Below the pieces are notes generated by a model that was given only the letters and a program-made list of their open reading frames with translations, searched no databases and had not been told where the DNA came from. Positions 10,800 to 21,245 of a stretch of DNA of 64,000 nucleotides are shown piece by piece. Numbering within the stretch: position 1 is the first letter of the stretch; each line of letters starts with the position of its first letter. Source of the DNA: Termitomyces sp. T153. Its lineage: Eukaryota > Basidiomycota > Agaricomycetes > Agaricales > Lyophyllaceae. The stretch lies in assembly GCA_018296165.2 (NCBI GenBank), contig JACKQL020000013.1, positions 1 through 64,000 of the forward strand, read 5' to 3'. Position numbers and translations under genes: made by a program.

Positions 10800-11650
10800 G
10801 AACCACTGAGCCTTTGCCTATTAATTGCCTGTCCATTTGCTACTCTACTTGGGCTATTTATACCTCTTTCTACAGTGCACAGACCACCCCCTACATGTGA
10901 CTTTTGGTTCCATACTTTCCAGCCCCTTATTCATAACTGTTATTCTAATTCCCCCTTTTGGCATGCCTGTTTCAGTGCCACAGGCCAGTTCCTGGTTCCA
11001 TCATTCCTCCTTTGCATTCTTAGCTTCCATTTGCCCCATTTATCTCTCCCTCCTTTGTATTTCTTCCATTCATATTCTTCCCCATTCAGGTCCTTTCCCA
11101 TTCAGGTTCTTCCATTCATCTGTCCCCTCCGATTCATTCCATTCATCTTCCTTTATTCCTTTCATATTCTTCCCCTTTCAGGTTCTTTCCCATTCAGGTT
11201 CTTCCATTCATCTTCCTTTCCCTTCCCTTCATTCCATTCATTTCATATTCTTCCATTCATCTTCTTTTCCCTTCTCTTCATTCCATTCATTTCATATTCT
11301 TCCATTCATCTTCCTTTCTCTTCTCTTCATTCCATTCTTTCTCATTCATTCCCCCTTTATCTCCTTTCAGTCAACATTCCAATCTGGTTACTCTTAGATC
11401 AGATCTAGATCTTGCCAGAATTGATGCCACTCAGGTGCTTTTGCCAGTCCCATGCTTCCCCTCCCATTACAGTGATTGGACTATTATTGAGTGTATAGTC
11501 TAGTATAGTCCTTGTCCTATCCTGTTCTGTCTTTCTTCTGGTGTATTTAAAGGGATAATGTTGCTGGGACTTGTTTTACCAGGAGGCTTATAGTTTTCAG
11601 CCTTAATAAATGTTTGTTTTGACTTCTGGTGTTTATTATGTTCCCAATGG
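10800..11650. other. Insertion-like block with pyrimidine-rich tandem repeats inside Gypsy pol
   Basis: Gypsy pol homology fades near 10.64 kb and resumes near 11.8 kb. Between them about 11060-11345 consists of repeated CATTCAGGTTCTTCCATTC-type units, almost only C and T on the plus strand. Farther right, 11535-11625 has a TATTTAAA box and an AATAAA signal in LTR-like spacing, so a solo LTR is possible, but I could not define ends or a TSD. Confidence 0.4.
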
Positions 11651-11828
11651 TGTGACAACATTGTATCAATACCTTGATTTCATTGCTAGTAAGGAAGCCT
11701 GTGTTGTGGTCCTTAATGAGTTTTTCTTGTCATTTGCTAGTGAATTGCTTTGTCAGGACAAAAGGTGGCAGATTTGGGTTGAGCAGAGGGATTGTTGCTA
11801 GTGGATTGCTGATAATCTGGTGCTCAAT

Positions 11829-13360
11829 TCAGAAATCCTCACTAATGTGGCTGGCAACTGGTTTGGTCTTCATGGTGATGGGTTTGTACTTCTTCTTTAC
11901 TTGTACTCCTTTTTGCTTAAGGGGTTTATTAGTGACAAACTGAGCAGGGAATGGAATGTTAACATAGGTGGGGGCAGCATTGGTATTGTTTGTACCAAGG
12001 AGTAAAGTCTGTTCAAGAATCAAAGGATTAAAAATATCAGTGGAGACAAGATAGGAATGGGGTGGAAAGGACAAATCAGAAAGGTTACTAGTGGTAGCAT
12101 AAAGGTATGCTAGAGTGGGGCTGGTCTGTGTGTCAAAATTAGTAAGTAAAATGTCTTTGTCCAAATCACAAGAAGCTGTACAAGTCGCTAGACTGGTTGA
12201 ATGGTCATAGCTAATAATGATTGCTATGTTGCTATCTTCTTCTTCAATGCCTTTGGTGGTGAAAGCAACAGAGTGCTTCAGTTTTGAAGCGAACATTCTG
12301 GCAATTGTTTCTTTTTAATTTGCCATGTGGAAAGGTTGGGATAGTGCACTGTTGGCCAGTGTTGGGGTCAGTGATTGTTATGGTGGTCTTGACGTCGCTA
12401 AGCATGTTGACCGTACTTCAAGTTAAAGCATCAAATGGGTGTCCAAGGAGAATGTTGTAAGCAGGAGATCATAAAACATGGATTTGGAGATAAACCGTAA
12501 TGTTGCCAATAGTACATAGTACATTTTGAGCAAGTCCTAGCAATCAATCCATAGTACCATTAGTGCTTCGCATGTTCAAAACAATGTTGGGGTCATAGGA
12601 TAGCTCAAGGTTGCTAGCAATTTCTGCAGACATTGAAATTATCTGAGAGCCACTGTTGTGTATGCATTTCACTTCCTCTTTGTTATCGATTAGCATCATG
12701 ACAGAGCAAAGTGACTGAGGATCCTCAGTGACAGTGAGCACCACAGGCTCTTCTCCATGGGGTAGTGAATTGATGTAGGCTTCAACAGGGTCAACAGATG
12801 CAAAGGGTGCCTTGTCAGAGGTAAGTCTATTAGCGGTATTAGTGTTGGAAACAAGCAAAAACTGAGGTTCTTCAATAGCAAAAGTCAGCAAAATATCTTC
12901 AAAAATGTTGCTGGGGTCCTGTACCATGTTAGCACTAGCGCCTATGAGTTGTTTGGGCATAACAGCTGTCCTAAATTGATTTTTGATGTCCTGTGATACT
13001 GAGCAAAGTTTGCCAACCAATACTGTAACCTTTGTGCTTAAAACCCATTCAAAAACCACTTTGGACTGCTTGATGTCATATATAGGTGGCATAGTTCAAT
13101 ATGCACCATTGTTAGACCTGTCAGGAGCAGCAAAATTCCTGTTAGTGGGAGGGACGTAGCAACTAGGGATGCCAGAAAATGGGTGGATGGGAGGCTGAGC
13201 AACGGGTTCCTTAGCAACGGGTGGTTGTTCATTAGCAACAGTTTATTCAGGTGCTTTGCCTTTGTCTGCAGGCTTAGCAGCAGGAGCTGGAGTTGAATTG
13301 GAAGGGGATGAAGTTGCCAAGGTGTTGCTAGTTGAGGGTGCTGCCTTTGGGGTATCATTT
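11829..13360 (-). pseudogene. Gypsy aspartic protease and linker
   Basis: The stretch at 12544-13092 contains HNSGSQIISMSAEIA (about 12617-12661), which matches the protease box I-D-S-G-S-Q-I of this Gypsy lineage with the catalytic Asp changed to Asn. Downstream, LLGHPFDALTSS (12400-12470) is the conserved ILGRPF-type block. A linker with KKKYKP and PVASHISEDF (11829-11900) leads toward RT. A stop follows the protease box. The Asp to Asn change alone would abolish cleavage. Confidence 0.72.
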
Positions 13361-13473
13361 GCTAGTTAATAAGCTGTGCAGGGGACTTGTACACTGTCAA
13401 ACTTTTTACCAGGTCACCTGAGTGCAAAGAGTTCACATTCTAAAGCCTCAATCCATTCTTCCTTGCTTAGCGC

Positions 13474-14712
13474 TCAGCCTGTAGCAATGTCCTGTTGCAT
13501 TACCTTATGGATTAGTGACTGCTGCATAGCTGCCTGCTCTGGGTCTGGGTTAGCATTGGAAGAGAGTCTGCCTGTAATGATTTGTCCTGGGTTAAGCCTG
13601 TGCCATTCCTTGATGCGTTCAATGTATAGTCGCTTGCCAAAATAATTGGGGATCATAGCACCAGATAGTAAAATGATCTTACCTTCTGCATTACAATGGA
13701 TCTTACCCTGTTAAATCATTTGCTCTAGTTTCATACAAGTGCCTTGGACCATGGTGTGACCAGTTTCACCACAAAAGTGGCAAGTGCTGTTAGCAAACTG
13801 TTGACAAGGTTGAGCATTACTGTTGGTCAAGAGAGCTTCCAAATGTTCCAAGGTGCTGATGATTGCTGTAGTCATTGCTAATTCCAGAGTTTCCCACTTA
13901 GGCATAGGCAAAGGGGCAGCTGGTGCATTAACAATTACTGACAAAGAGGAAGTATCACTGGTGCTATTGCTGGTCTTGGTCATAGAGGTGTCCATTCCCT
14001 TCAAAACCCACTTAGTGCCTTCAAAGACTTGATCAACATCATAAGGGTCCTCAGGATGGTGGTCAGGAAGAGTGATTTCAAGATGGCAAATGATTTTAGA
14101 CCATAGCAACATAGGGATACCTTGTTGGAACAAGCGATGTTCTTCATTATGATATAGTTTGCCATTAGCGAGTAACCATCTGGTGATGCATTGGAAATCC
14201 CTGTAGTAGTCAGAGAACCTTCCCACAGTCGCTAAGCCACTGTTGAAAGTCTGGTTGACAAGTCATTCCAGGTTGCCAAGGTTATAATGAGCACTAGCAT
14301 CAGCACCAGGATACAACCTGAGCACTGCCACCTTCCATTCCTGGTAAGTGTAAGGTCAGGGAGCATTGTTGCTAATGATTATGTTGTCGCCAAATTCAGG
14401 TAAGCCAAGCCAAGTTTCTGCTGTGTTGTAAAAGACATATTGAGACACATACTCCTTCTTTTGGGTGTTGTCAGCAATGCCGCAGTCAGCAAAGAGATAT
14501 TCCAGTTCCTTAAAGTATTGGGGGAGTTCCCTAGGGTGACTCTCATTCCACTTAGGTGTGGTTGTGTCATTGCGCAGCGGCATTCTAGCATGCTGTGCGG
14601 CAAGGTCATTGTTCATGTTAGTGATTGGCAGAGTTAGTGAAGAAAGGGGGTTTATTAGCAATGATGGGATAGATTGGGCTTCTGGGAAGAAGATAGAGTC
14701 GGTAGGGGTCAA
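13474..14712 (-). pseudogene. Gypsy gag with zinc knuckle
   Basis: The N-terminal part (14356-14712) has FKELEYLFADCGI, typical of the start of a capsid domain, then FSDYYRDFQCITRWLLANG (13711-14226). A Cys/His cluster CHFCGETGH...C at about 13740-13790 is the RNA-binding knuckle. A run of Ser/Thr and Pro lies between. A frame break at about 14230-14350 separates the two halves. Confidence 0.75.
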
Positions 14713-15197
14713 AGGTGAAAGAGGTGCATTGAGAAAACTTTTGATAAAGGCTCCTGGAAAGTTGGCAAGGATTTTGCTAATGTCACAAAGGTTTTTAGCA
14801 GTTTTGAGCTTGTTGACAAGAGGTCAAAGATGAGCTGCTGGTGAAGAGTACTGAGGAGTCAAGAAGGATGACTGGGGTAGTTTGCTAAGGTTTTCCAAGC
14901 AATGTTTTGCTTGAGCTCTGGTTTCTGGCAGAATGGTTAACTTCAAATACCCTCATGGTGGGCTCCAAAATGATATGCTCCTATGCCACCTAGTGCCATG
15001 CAGGAAACCTAAAAAGAGGACCTAACACTAGTCACTAGATAGGGTAGCTGGCAGTAGGAAGTTAATAATTTGAGGGTGAGTCAGTAACCGTCCCAGAGAA
15101 TGAGAGCAAAAGTTGTGTTGTAAGGTGAAGTTGAAAAGGTCAGTGAAATGGTTGCTAGCCACAGTCGCTAATGTTGCTAAGTTGAAATAACACAAAA
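14713..15197. other. Gypsy leader region, no gene
   Basis: Between the gag start and the candidate primer-binding site. It contains G/T-rich sequence with several GTTGCTA words and no convincing ORF or regulatory motif. Confidence 0.5.
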
Positions 15198-15199
15198 GG

Positions 15200-15217
15200 C
15201 ACCCACAGTTGGCACCA
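15200..15217 (-). other. Candidate Gypsy primer-binding site
   Basis: The minus strand reads TGGTGCCAACTGTGGG, beginning with the TGG expected opposite a tRNA 3' CCA end. It lies upstream of gag in the right place. The tRNA was not identified, and the LTR that should precede it could not be paired with a 3' copy. Confidence 0.5.
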
Positions 15218-15219
15218 CA

Positions 15220-16620
15220 CTAAGTTGAGGTTGAAGTTGATAAGGCTTGTCACTAAGCCAACATCAACAGCAATAGAGGAACGAGAGAAGCAAAGTGAAA
15301 TCTCAAGCTGGTAAGCTTAGAGATAGATGGCACAGCTCAAGGGGATCTATCCAAGTCGGTTCTCTGTTGGATGGGTTGTTTGATGATGAAGTGTCTATGT
15401 ATAAGCAGTATTTATATCATTCCAAAGTATAGTATGGGAAAGTAAGCAAATAGTCACTACTAGCAATGGCATCTGTCAATGTGTTTATGGTCCATACAAG
15501 GCATCAATCTGTAACCAGGTGAAAACTATAAGCAAAGTCTCTGAAGTGTAAATGCCGTTCAAGTATGTTGGTAAATTTGACAAGAGGAATGATAGTAAAA
15601 AGGTACACATCTGATAATATGTCCATATATGGTAAGAGAATGCCTTTTTGTCATCAGAATTGCTAGGGTCGCTAATAATTGTCACTAGGAAAGGTCTAGG
15701 CCTTGATGATCTAGGCCCAAGTTCCAGGCTCCACATGATATTCCTCATGATCAATAAGTCTCATGGTTGCTAAAGTCTTGTGCTTTGGTCCAGACCTTGG
15801 GCTAGGCCCCACGTGCTGAATGTTGTGACTTGTGCCAAATTTAAAGTAGTCAGCTGCCGCTAAGTCCAAAATGCCAAAAATGGTGCTCAGCAACAACTGG
15901 GGCTCATCATCGTCAACTCCACATGGCTTTAATGAGCCCTGCCATTGCACCCTCAGTCCCTGGAGGAGGTCCAGTAGTTAGTATATCAGGCATAGAGTAG
16001 CATCTGTTACCTTAGTCTTGATATTACTTTACTTGGTTACTTGTGTCTCATGTTTCTTTTTTGTTACATTTCCCAGTCTTGTCTCTATTCCTATTTCTAG
16101 TCTCAAATCTATCTCATTTTCAGTTCCATCTCATCTCAACTTTGTCTTGTCTTGACTTTGTCTTGTCTCATCCAACTCTGTTTCCTTACCATTCCTATGT
16201 TCCTTTCAACTCTGACATCATTACAAACTCCACACATATGCTACAACCCTTCAAACATTCATACAATAGCTCCAGACCTCACCCTATGCTTGGCTCCAGA
16301 ACCCATCACTCTTGATTGATCTCCCATCAAACTCCAGCTCCACTTCCATCACTTGCAAAGCCTCTGCTTGCCCCACAGTCCATACATTTGCTTATGGACT
16401 TGTACCTGATGCCCACTCAAGCCCAACACTGAATATAGTTGGTCTTAGACTTCCCTGGACCACCCAGACTTGCTTGGACTACTTTCCCTGGTTACCCCTT
16501 GCAAGTATCTGAGGTCCAAACCCACCCCAGAGCACTAGGTTACAAGTGCAGGACATCACATCCACCTAGTAAGGACTCACCCAGTTAAGCTGAGCCCACA
16601 TGGTCAGCAGAACCTGACAT
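15220..16620. other. Repeat-derived region without a recognisable gene
   Basis: Probably LTR and leader sequence of neighbouring elements. Pyrimidine-rich runs (CTTGTCTTGTCTTGAC, about 16140-16170) occur. The longest open stretches are short and of low-complexity composition. No TSD or terminal inverted repeat was found. Confidence 0.4.
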
Positions 16621-16623
16621 CAA

Positions 16624-17823
16624 GTGTCAATTATACCTACCACAGTAGATGTTATCCTGTATCTGATAGTCATAAATATATTTTGGCAGAATCCACACCC
16701 CTGTCCTTCTAGAAGAAGTCCACTCCCACCTGTTGAGAATGTCACAGAAGAAATCCAGGGGAGTGTAGAGACACTTACCTCAGAACAGAACAGAGCCATA
16801 AGCATAATTCTCCAGTCTGCCCCAAAAAAAGAGTGCAATCCTTTTGATTGCCATTGCTCAGATGGTCTGTCAGAATTGTACAAATGAAAATTGTTTTCTG
16901 GACAAAAAAACTCAGATTCTGAAGATGAGCTGCCTGGAAAGAGCAAAGCAATTGGCACTCACAACTGGGAATCACTTGACATCCTAGAGGTAGAATTAAA
17001 CCCCATAATCATAATCCAGCAACAATTGTTGAAAGGGACCAATGCAAATGTGGCAGAAGCTCCAATTAATAGTCTAAAGGAACCCATTGGAGGAGAAGCA
17101 GTTGACACCCTGACAGTGTTGGCTGCTGAATCCTGCTGAACCAGACAGTGATGCCAAGGTTAAATAGGAACTTCCTTCATGCAAATAGCTCAGTCAGTAT
17201 ATTTATGATAAAAGTAAGCCTAAGGAGTTGGCAAGGCTTAAGCAGAAGCAGAAGCAGAAGCAGAAGCAGAAGACAGCTCATGACAAGAGGGAGCACATTG
17301 ACTCAGTGCCCATCTCTGATAAGCTGTCAAGACTCATTGGCTGGGTATCTGAAAGCAAAGCCAAGATATGATCTGCAAAAGGAGACAGCCACAGCTTACC
17401 ACAGACTAAGGATGTTATGAAATCTTTTGCACAAGTTACCAACAAAGTGTGCTGGGGAAAGTATTCCAGCATTTTGAATACACAGATGACAGTGGGCCCT
17501 CAAACAGCTCCAAATCTTCTTCACTGAGCTCTGATTTGGAGTCAGAACCCACCTCCACAAGTGCAAACTCAGATGCAAGTGACTTGGACAATGCCAGTGA
17601 GACTTCTGAATCCACTTGCAGTTCTTCCAGCAGGAACTTGACTGGATTTTTGCAGAACTGTCATAATCACAGTCAGGGTCACAGCAAAAGCAAGAAGGCC
17701 AAGAAGTCCAAGAAATCTAAGTTCTGTCATTGTAGTGAGAGGTACCAGACATTAATTAAACCTACACCTGTAGTGTCTACAAGCATAACTACACACCTGA
17801 CAAGTCTGAGCTTTCCAGGCTGA
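16624..17823 (+). pseudogene. Gag-like relic, Ser/Lys-rich
   Basis: Several open pieces in the plus direction (16624-16887, 16891-17139, 17449-17823). The last is rich in Ser, Asp and Glu, then Lys-rich (SKKAKKSKKSK) and followed by LIKPTPV. This order is seen at the N-terminus of Gypsy gag proteins just before the capsid domain, which is missing here. A hexamer microsatellite at 17240-17272 interrupts the frame. The identification rests on layout only. Confidence 0.4.
17240..17272 (+). repeat. (AGCAGA)n microsatellite
   Basis: About five uninterrupted copies of AGCAGA within the gag-like relic. Confidence 0.9.
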
Positions 17824-18690
17824 GTACTATGCTCTGAAGTTTCAGAAGCATGAGAAACAACTGTACAATATAACAGAAAGGTCATGTGACCTCATTGATC
17901 AATGTAAACATGGATTCCAGAGGTAAGGAGCATTTTTGAAGGCCTCTGCATGGCCAGCAGATACATTCAGGGTCACCATGACTAGTGATTGTTGCTAGCT
18001 TGGTGCCATTGTTTGGCAGATGCTGATCACTATCTCTACTCAGTTTGATATTACGTGCATCACTATTCTACAAAGTAAGACCTGTTTTCACCACAGCCAG
18101 CTAATGAGCTTTTAACTCATTGCACATTGCAGATTCATACAAATGAGCTAACAAGGATTTATTCCAGATAGCAAGTATCATTACCACAGTGAGCTCATAT
18201 TTATTAATATAGATTGTTCCATTGATAACTTATCACTACCTTTCTCCCAGTACCACAACTTTAGTTGCTTATTTGTACACTCTTCATGCAGTATTATTTG
18301 TTACCTCATCATCAAACTCTACTCTTCATGACTCAAAATGTTGGGAGTTCTCAAATTTCTGGTTCCCAAGCAGATTTGGAGCCTGAAGGAGGTGACATTT
18401 GAAATGAAGGGAATGTTCTCCCAGTACTAGAACTTTAGTTGCTTATTTGTACACTCTTTGCACACCCTCCCACCTCTCCCTATTTTCTTCTTGGTCATCT
18501 TGTTCTTACAATTTCTTTTTCTGTGATCTCTTTCTTCTACCTTTTTAGTATCTAGTACTAGCCACAGCTATGTTGCCACTTCAGGAAAATTATAAAAGTG
18601 GTTGCTTTGGCAACTGATTCACACTATCCCCACAAACAGTCCCACTCAGATAATATATCCTTATGCAAAAAGCTGCAGAGGCCTGTGAAG
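17824..18690. other. No gene; short dispersed repeat
   Basis: AT-rich sequence. A roughly 45-bp segment containing TTTAGTTGCTTATTTGTACA occurs at about 18248-18290 and again at about 18420-18460. No ORF is supported. Confidence 0.5.
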
Positions 18691-18843
18691 AAGGTCATGT
18701 GTTGCAACAGGTTGACAAGGTCATGTGCTCTGGTCTTGTGCATGTGATGTTATTGACAGGTCAACAAGGTCATGTGCTACAATCCTGTGCATGTAACATT
18801 GTCAACAGGTCAACTAGGTCATATGCTCTGGTCTTGTGATGCA
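18691..18843. repeat. 49-bp tandem repeat, about three copies
   Basis: Units starting AAGGTCATGTGCT at 18717 and 18766 are full length (49 bp), flanked by partial copies at 18691 and 18815. They sit to the left of the 3' LTR start of the minus-strand Gypsy and so probably inside its LTR. Copies differ chiefly by transitions (CTCTGGTC against CTACAATC). Confidence 0.8.
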
Positions 18844-19072
18844 CAGAAGGACACATTGTCTGAATTATTGACAGAGAGCCAGTGCAGCAGGAGGGCTGAA
18901 GCTAGGACCAATCAATAGGAAAAAGGAAGGAGAATAAAGGAAAATCATAAGGAGGGAGAAATGGGAAGTCCCCTGACATTACCTCCCCTCTAGCATGTGG
19001 TGTCTTGATGTACTGGGTATAAGAAGTTATGGATTGCCTAGTTGGTGATGGGGTAAATGCCTCAGATTGACT

Positions 19073-19973
19073 TTAGTGCATTGGTGCAATAGAAGTCAGA
19101 ATAGGGTTGTCTGGAGCTAGAAATAGCTTGATGACATTGAATACTAGGTGCAGTTGATGCAGACCTACAGGGAGCTTGAGCCAGTATGTTAGTGGCTCTA
19201 CCTTTCTTTTCACCACAAAGAGGCCAAGGTGACAATGCAACAGCTTCTGCAATAACCTTGTTGTCTTCATGTCAGAGCTGTCCAAGTACACATGTTCTCC
19301 AGGCTTGTATGCTGGGACTGGTATCTGCTGTTGATCATAGTACCATGCCATGTCATCCTTTGCCTTCACTAATGCTGCCTTTGCCTCCTCCTCTGCCTTC
19401 TTCATCCTGTCTACAAACTTGTTTACTGAGTCATTTTCTGAGGGACATGCTTGAGGTTTGAATCCTATGTGAGGGTGTCTGCTGGTGTCCAGGAAGAATG
19501 GAGTCATCTGAGTAGAACAATATGGTTGTTGTACTGGAACTTAGCATTAGGCAGAAGCTTATCCCAGTATCCTGCCTTTCATTACAGAACAGATGGAGAT
19601 ACAGCTCCAGTTCCTGATTGACATGTTCTGTCTGCCCATCTGACTGAGGATGATAAGCTGTGGTTGTATGGAGCTTCACTCTGAGCAGGCAGTACAGTTT
19701 CTGAGTGAAGCTTGCTATAAACTGAGGGCCTGAGTTAAAGACATATCCATCGAACAGACCATGAAATTTCCAGACATTGTTCTGGTACAAGCTAGCTGCT
19801 TCCAGAGCAGAGCAGGTGGTGTGAGTAGGGATGAAGTGGGCCTGCTTGCCATAAAGGTCCACTACTACTATGACTGCATTATACTCATAAGCATTGGAGA
19901 GTTTAACAATGAAGTCCACCAATGCAACACTCCAGCAGACAGCTGGAATGGAAAGAGGGTGGAGCTGACCCAT
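19073..19973 (-). pseudogene. Gypsy integrase core and C-terminal region
   Basis: VALVDFIVKL gives the first catalytic Asp. The second Asp site reads VFNSGPQF, where SDRGPQF is usual, so Asp is replaced by Asn. HPQSDGQTEHVNQELE supplies the Glu. The tail (19073-19507) runs through the integrase C-terminal block and ends at LFLAPDNPI. In the related element at 62.1 kb a chromodomain follows here; in this copy only about 80 bases separate the tail from the polypurine tract, so the chromodomain has been deleted. Confidence 0.8.
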
Positions 19974-20259
19974 GGGTGACTGGCAGCAAGGCTTGGTGCA
20001 GAGGCAGAGGTCACAAGCACTGGTGTAGGCACCTATGTACTAGGATATCTGAGGCCACCAATAGTTCCAGGACACCAGCTCCAGCATCTTCCATCTATTG
20101 GGGATGCCCTGCCACACAGGAGTTGTAGTGTTGCTCTACAATGTGTCAATGGAGGTCAGGGATGTTAGGCACATAGATACATCCTCAGAAAGTTGAAAGC
20201 CCATCTTAGAGACCCCATTTCTCTGCATGTACAGACTGAGCTCCACTGGCTCATCAGGC

Positions 20260-21245
20260 TCAAAGGGCCTGGGCAGCCTGTGCAACTGCATCTTCTTGTA
20301 CACCCTCCCAGTTCCCTTGCTGAATATTCTTGAGGATGTTTGCCTCATCCTCCTTAAACACAATTTCTTCTTGAGCATAAATAAAAAAGAGCTCAGGCTT
20401 GAGGATGATATTGTCATTATCCCCTGCCCCAGTGCCATGATCAGCATGCCTAGACAATGTGTCTGGTTTGCCCATGCTCCATCCAGGTTTATGATGCAGT
20501 GAGAAGTCAAAGTTGGCCAGATACAGGAACCACCAAGCTTGGTGTCAATTGAGCTTCTTTGCTGTACAGAAGTACTCAAGGTTCTTGTGGTCTGTCCAGA
20601 CTTCAAACTTATGCCATGTGCCCTCAAGGAAATGCCACCATTCTTCAAAGAACCAAATAATGGTGGGCATTGTCTTGTTATGGATCTCATAGTTCTGTTC
20701 TACTGCATTAAGGCTCTTGGAGTAGAAGGCTACTGCATGCCACTTGCCATTCTCCTTAGACTGCTGAGAGAGTACTGTTCCCATGGCAAAGTCAGAGCTA
20801 TCTGCTTTGACACAGAAGGTAGAGTTGTCATCAGAGAATGGAAGGACTGGTTTAGAGGTAACAGCTTGCTTGAGAGCATCAAAGACAACTTTCTGCAAGG
20901 ATCTCCACTGCCATGCTATGTCCTTGACAGTGAGGTTGAAGAGAGGACAAGCATGGTGAGAGAAATCCTGAATGAACCTCTGACAGAAGTTGACAAAAAC
21001 TAAGGAAGGCCTGGACTTCTTCTTGTTCCTTGGCTCTGGCCACTCAGCTACACCAGCTACCTTAACTGAATCCATTTCAGCCATTCCATACAAAATGATC
21101 AGACTCAGGTATTCAACTCTGGTCTGTTCAAACTCACACTTCCCAGGCTTAAGGTAGAGATGGTGCTGACAAAGGCATTCCAGGACAATGCATATGATCT
21201 GATGGTGCTCCTCCAAGGTCTTGGTGTAGATGAGAATATAATCAA
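20260..21245 (-). pseudogene. Gypsy RT C-terminus and RNase H
   Basis: The stretch 20545-21216 contains KADSSDFAMGTVLSQQ, the RNase H start with its catalytic Asp, FEEWWHFLEG and VWTDHKNLEYF. Upstream at about 21215-21245 the RT box reads LDYILIYTKT, with the second catalytic Asp replaced by Tyr. The sequence stops being Gypsy exactly there, where the Tc1-type element begins. Confidence 0.78.

Larger units (their letters stand above)
7140..15220 (-). mobile_element. Degenerate Ty3/Gypsy element on the minus strand
   Basis: Reading leftward from 14.7 kb: gag with a zinc knuckle, aspartic protease, RT, RNase H, integrase core and integrase C-terminus, the Gypsy order. A likely primer-binding site lies at about 15200-15217. 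I could not find paired LTRs or a TSD, so limits are approximate; the left edge may be truncated near 7140, where a purine-rich tract (CTTAAGGGGG on the minus strand) is seen. The pol part is also interrupted by an insertion-like block at about 10.8-11.65 kb. Multiple stops show it is dead. Confidence 0.8.

Noticed and set aside
11060..11345. Possible CRISPR-like repeat array
   Set aside because: The units are contiguous, degenerate and simple in sequence, without unique spacers, and the genome is eukaryotic.
10825..11408. Two overlapping 180-190-residue plus-strand ORFs with Phe/Ser/His-rich repeats
   Set aside because: They arise from translation of a pyrimidine-rich tandem repeat in two frames at once; not a protein signature.
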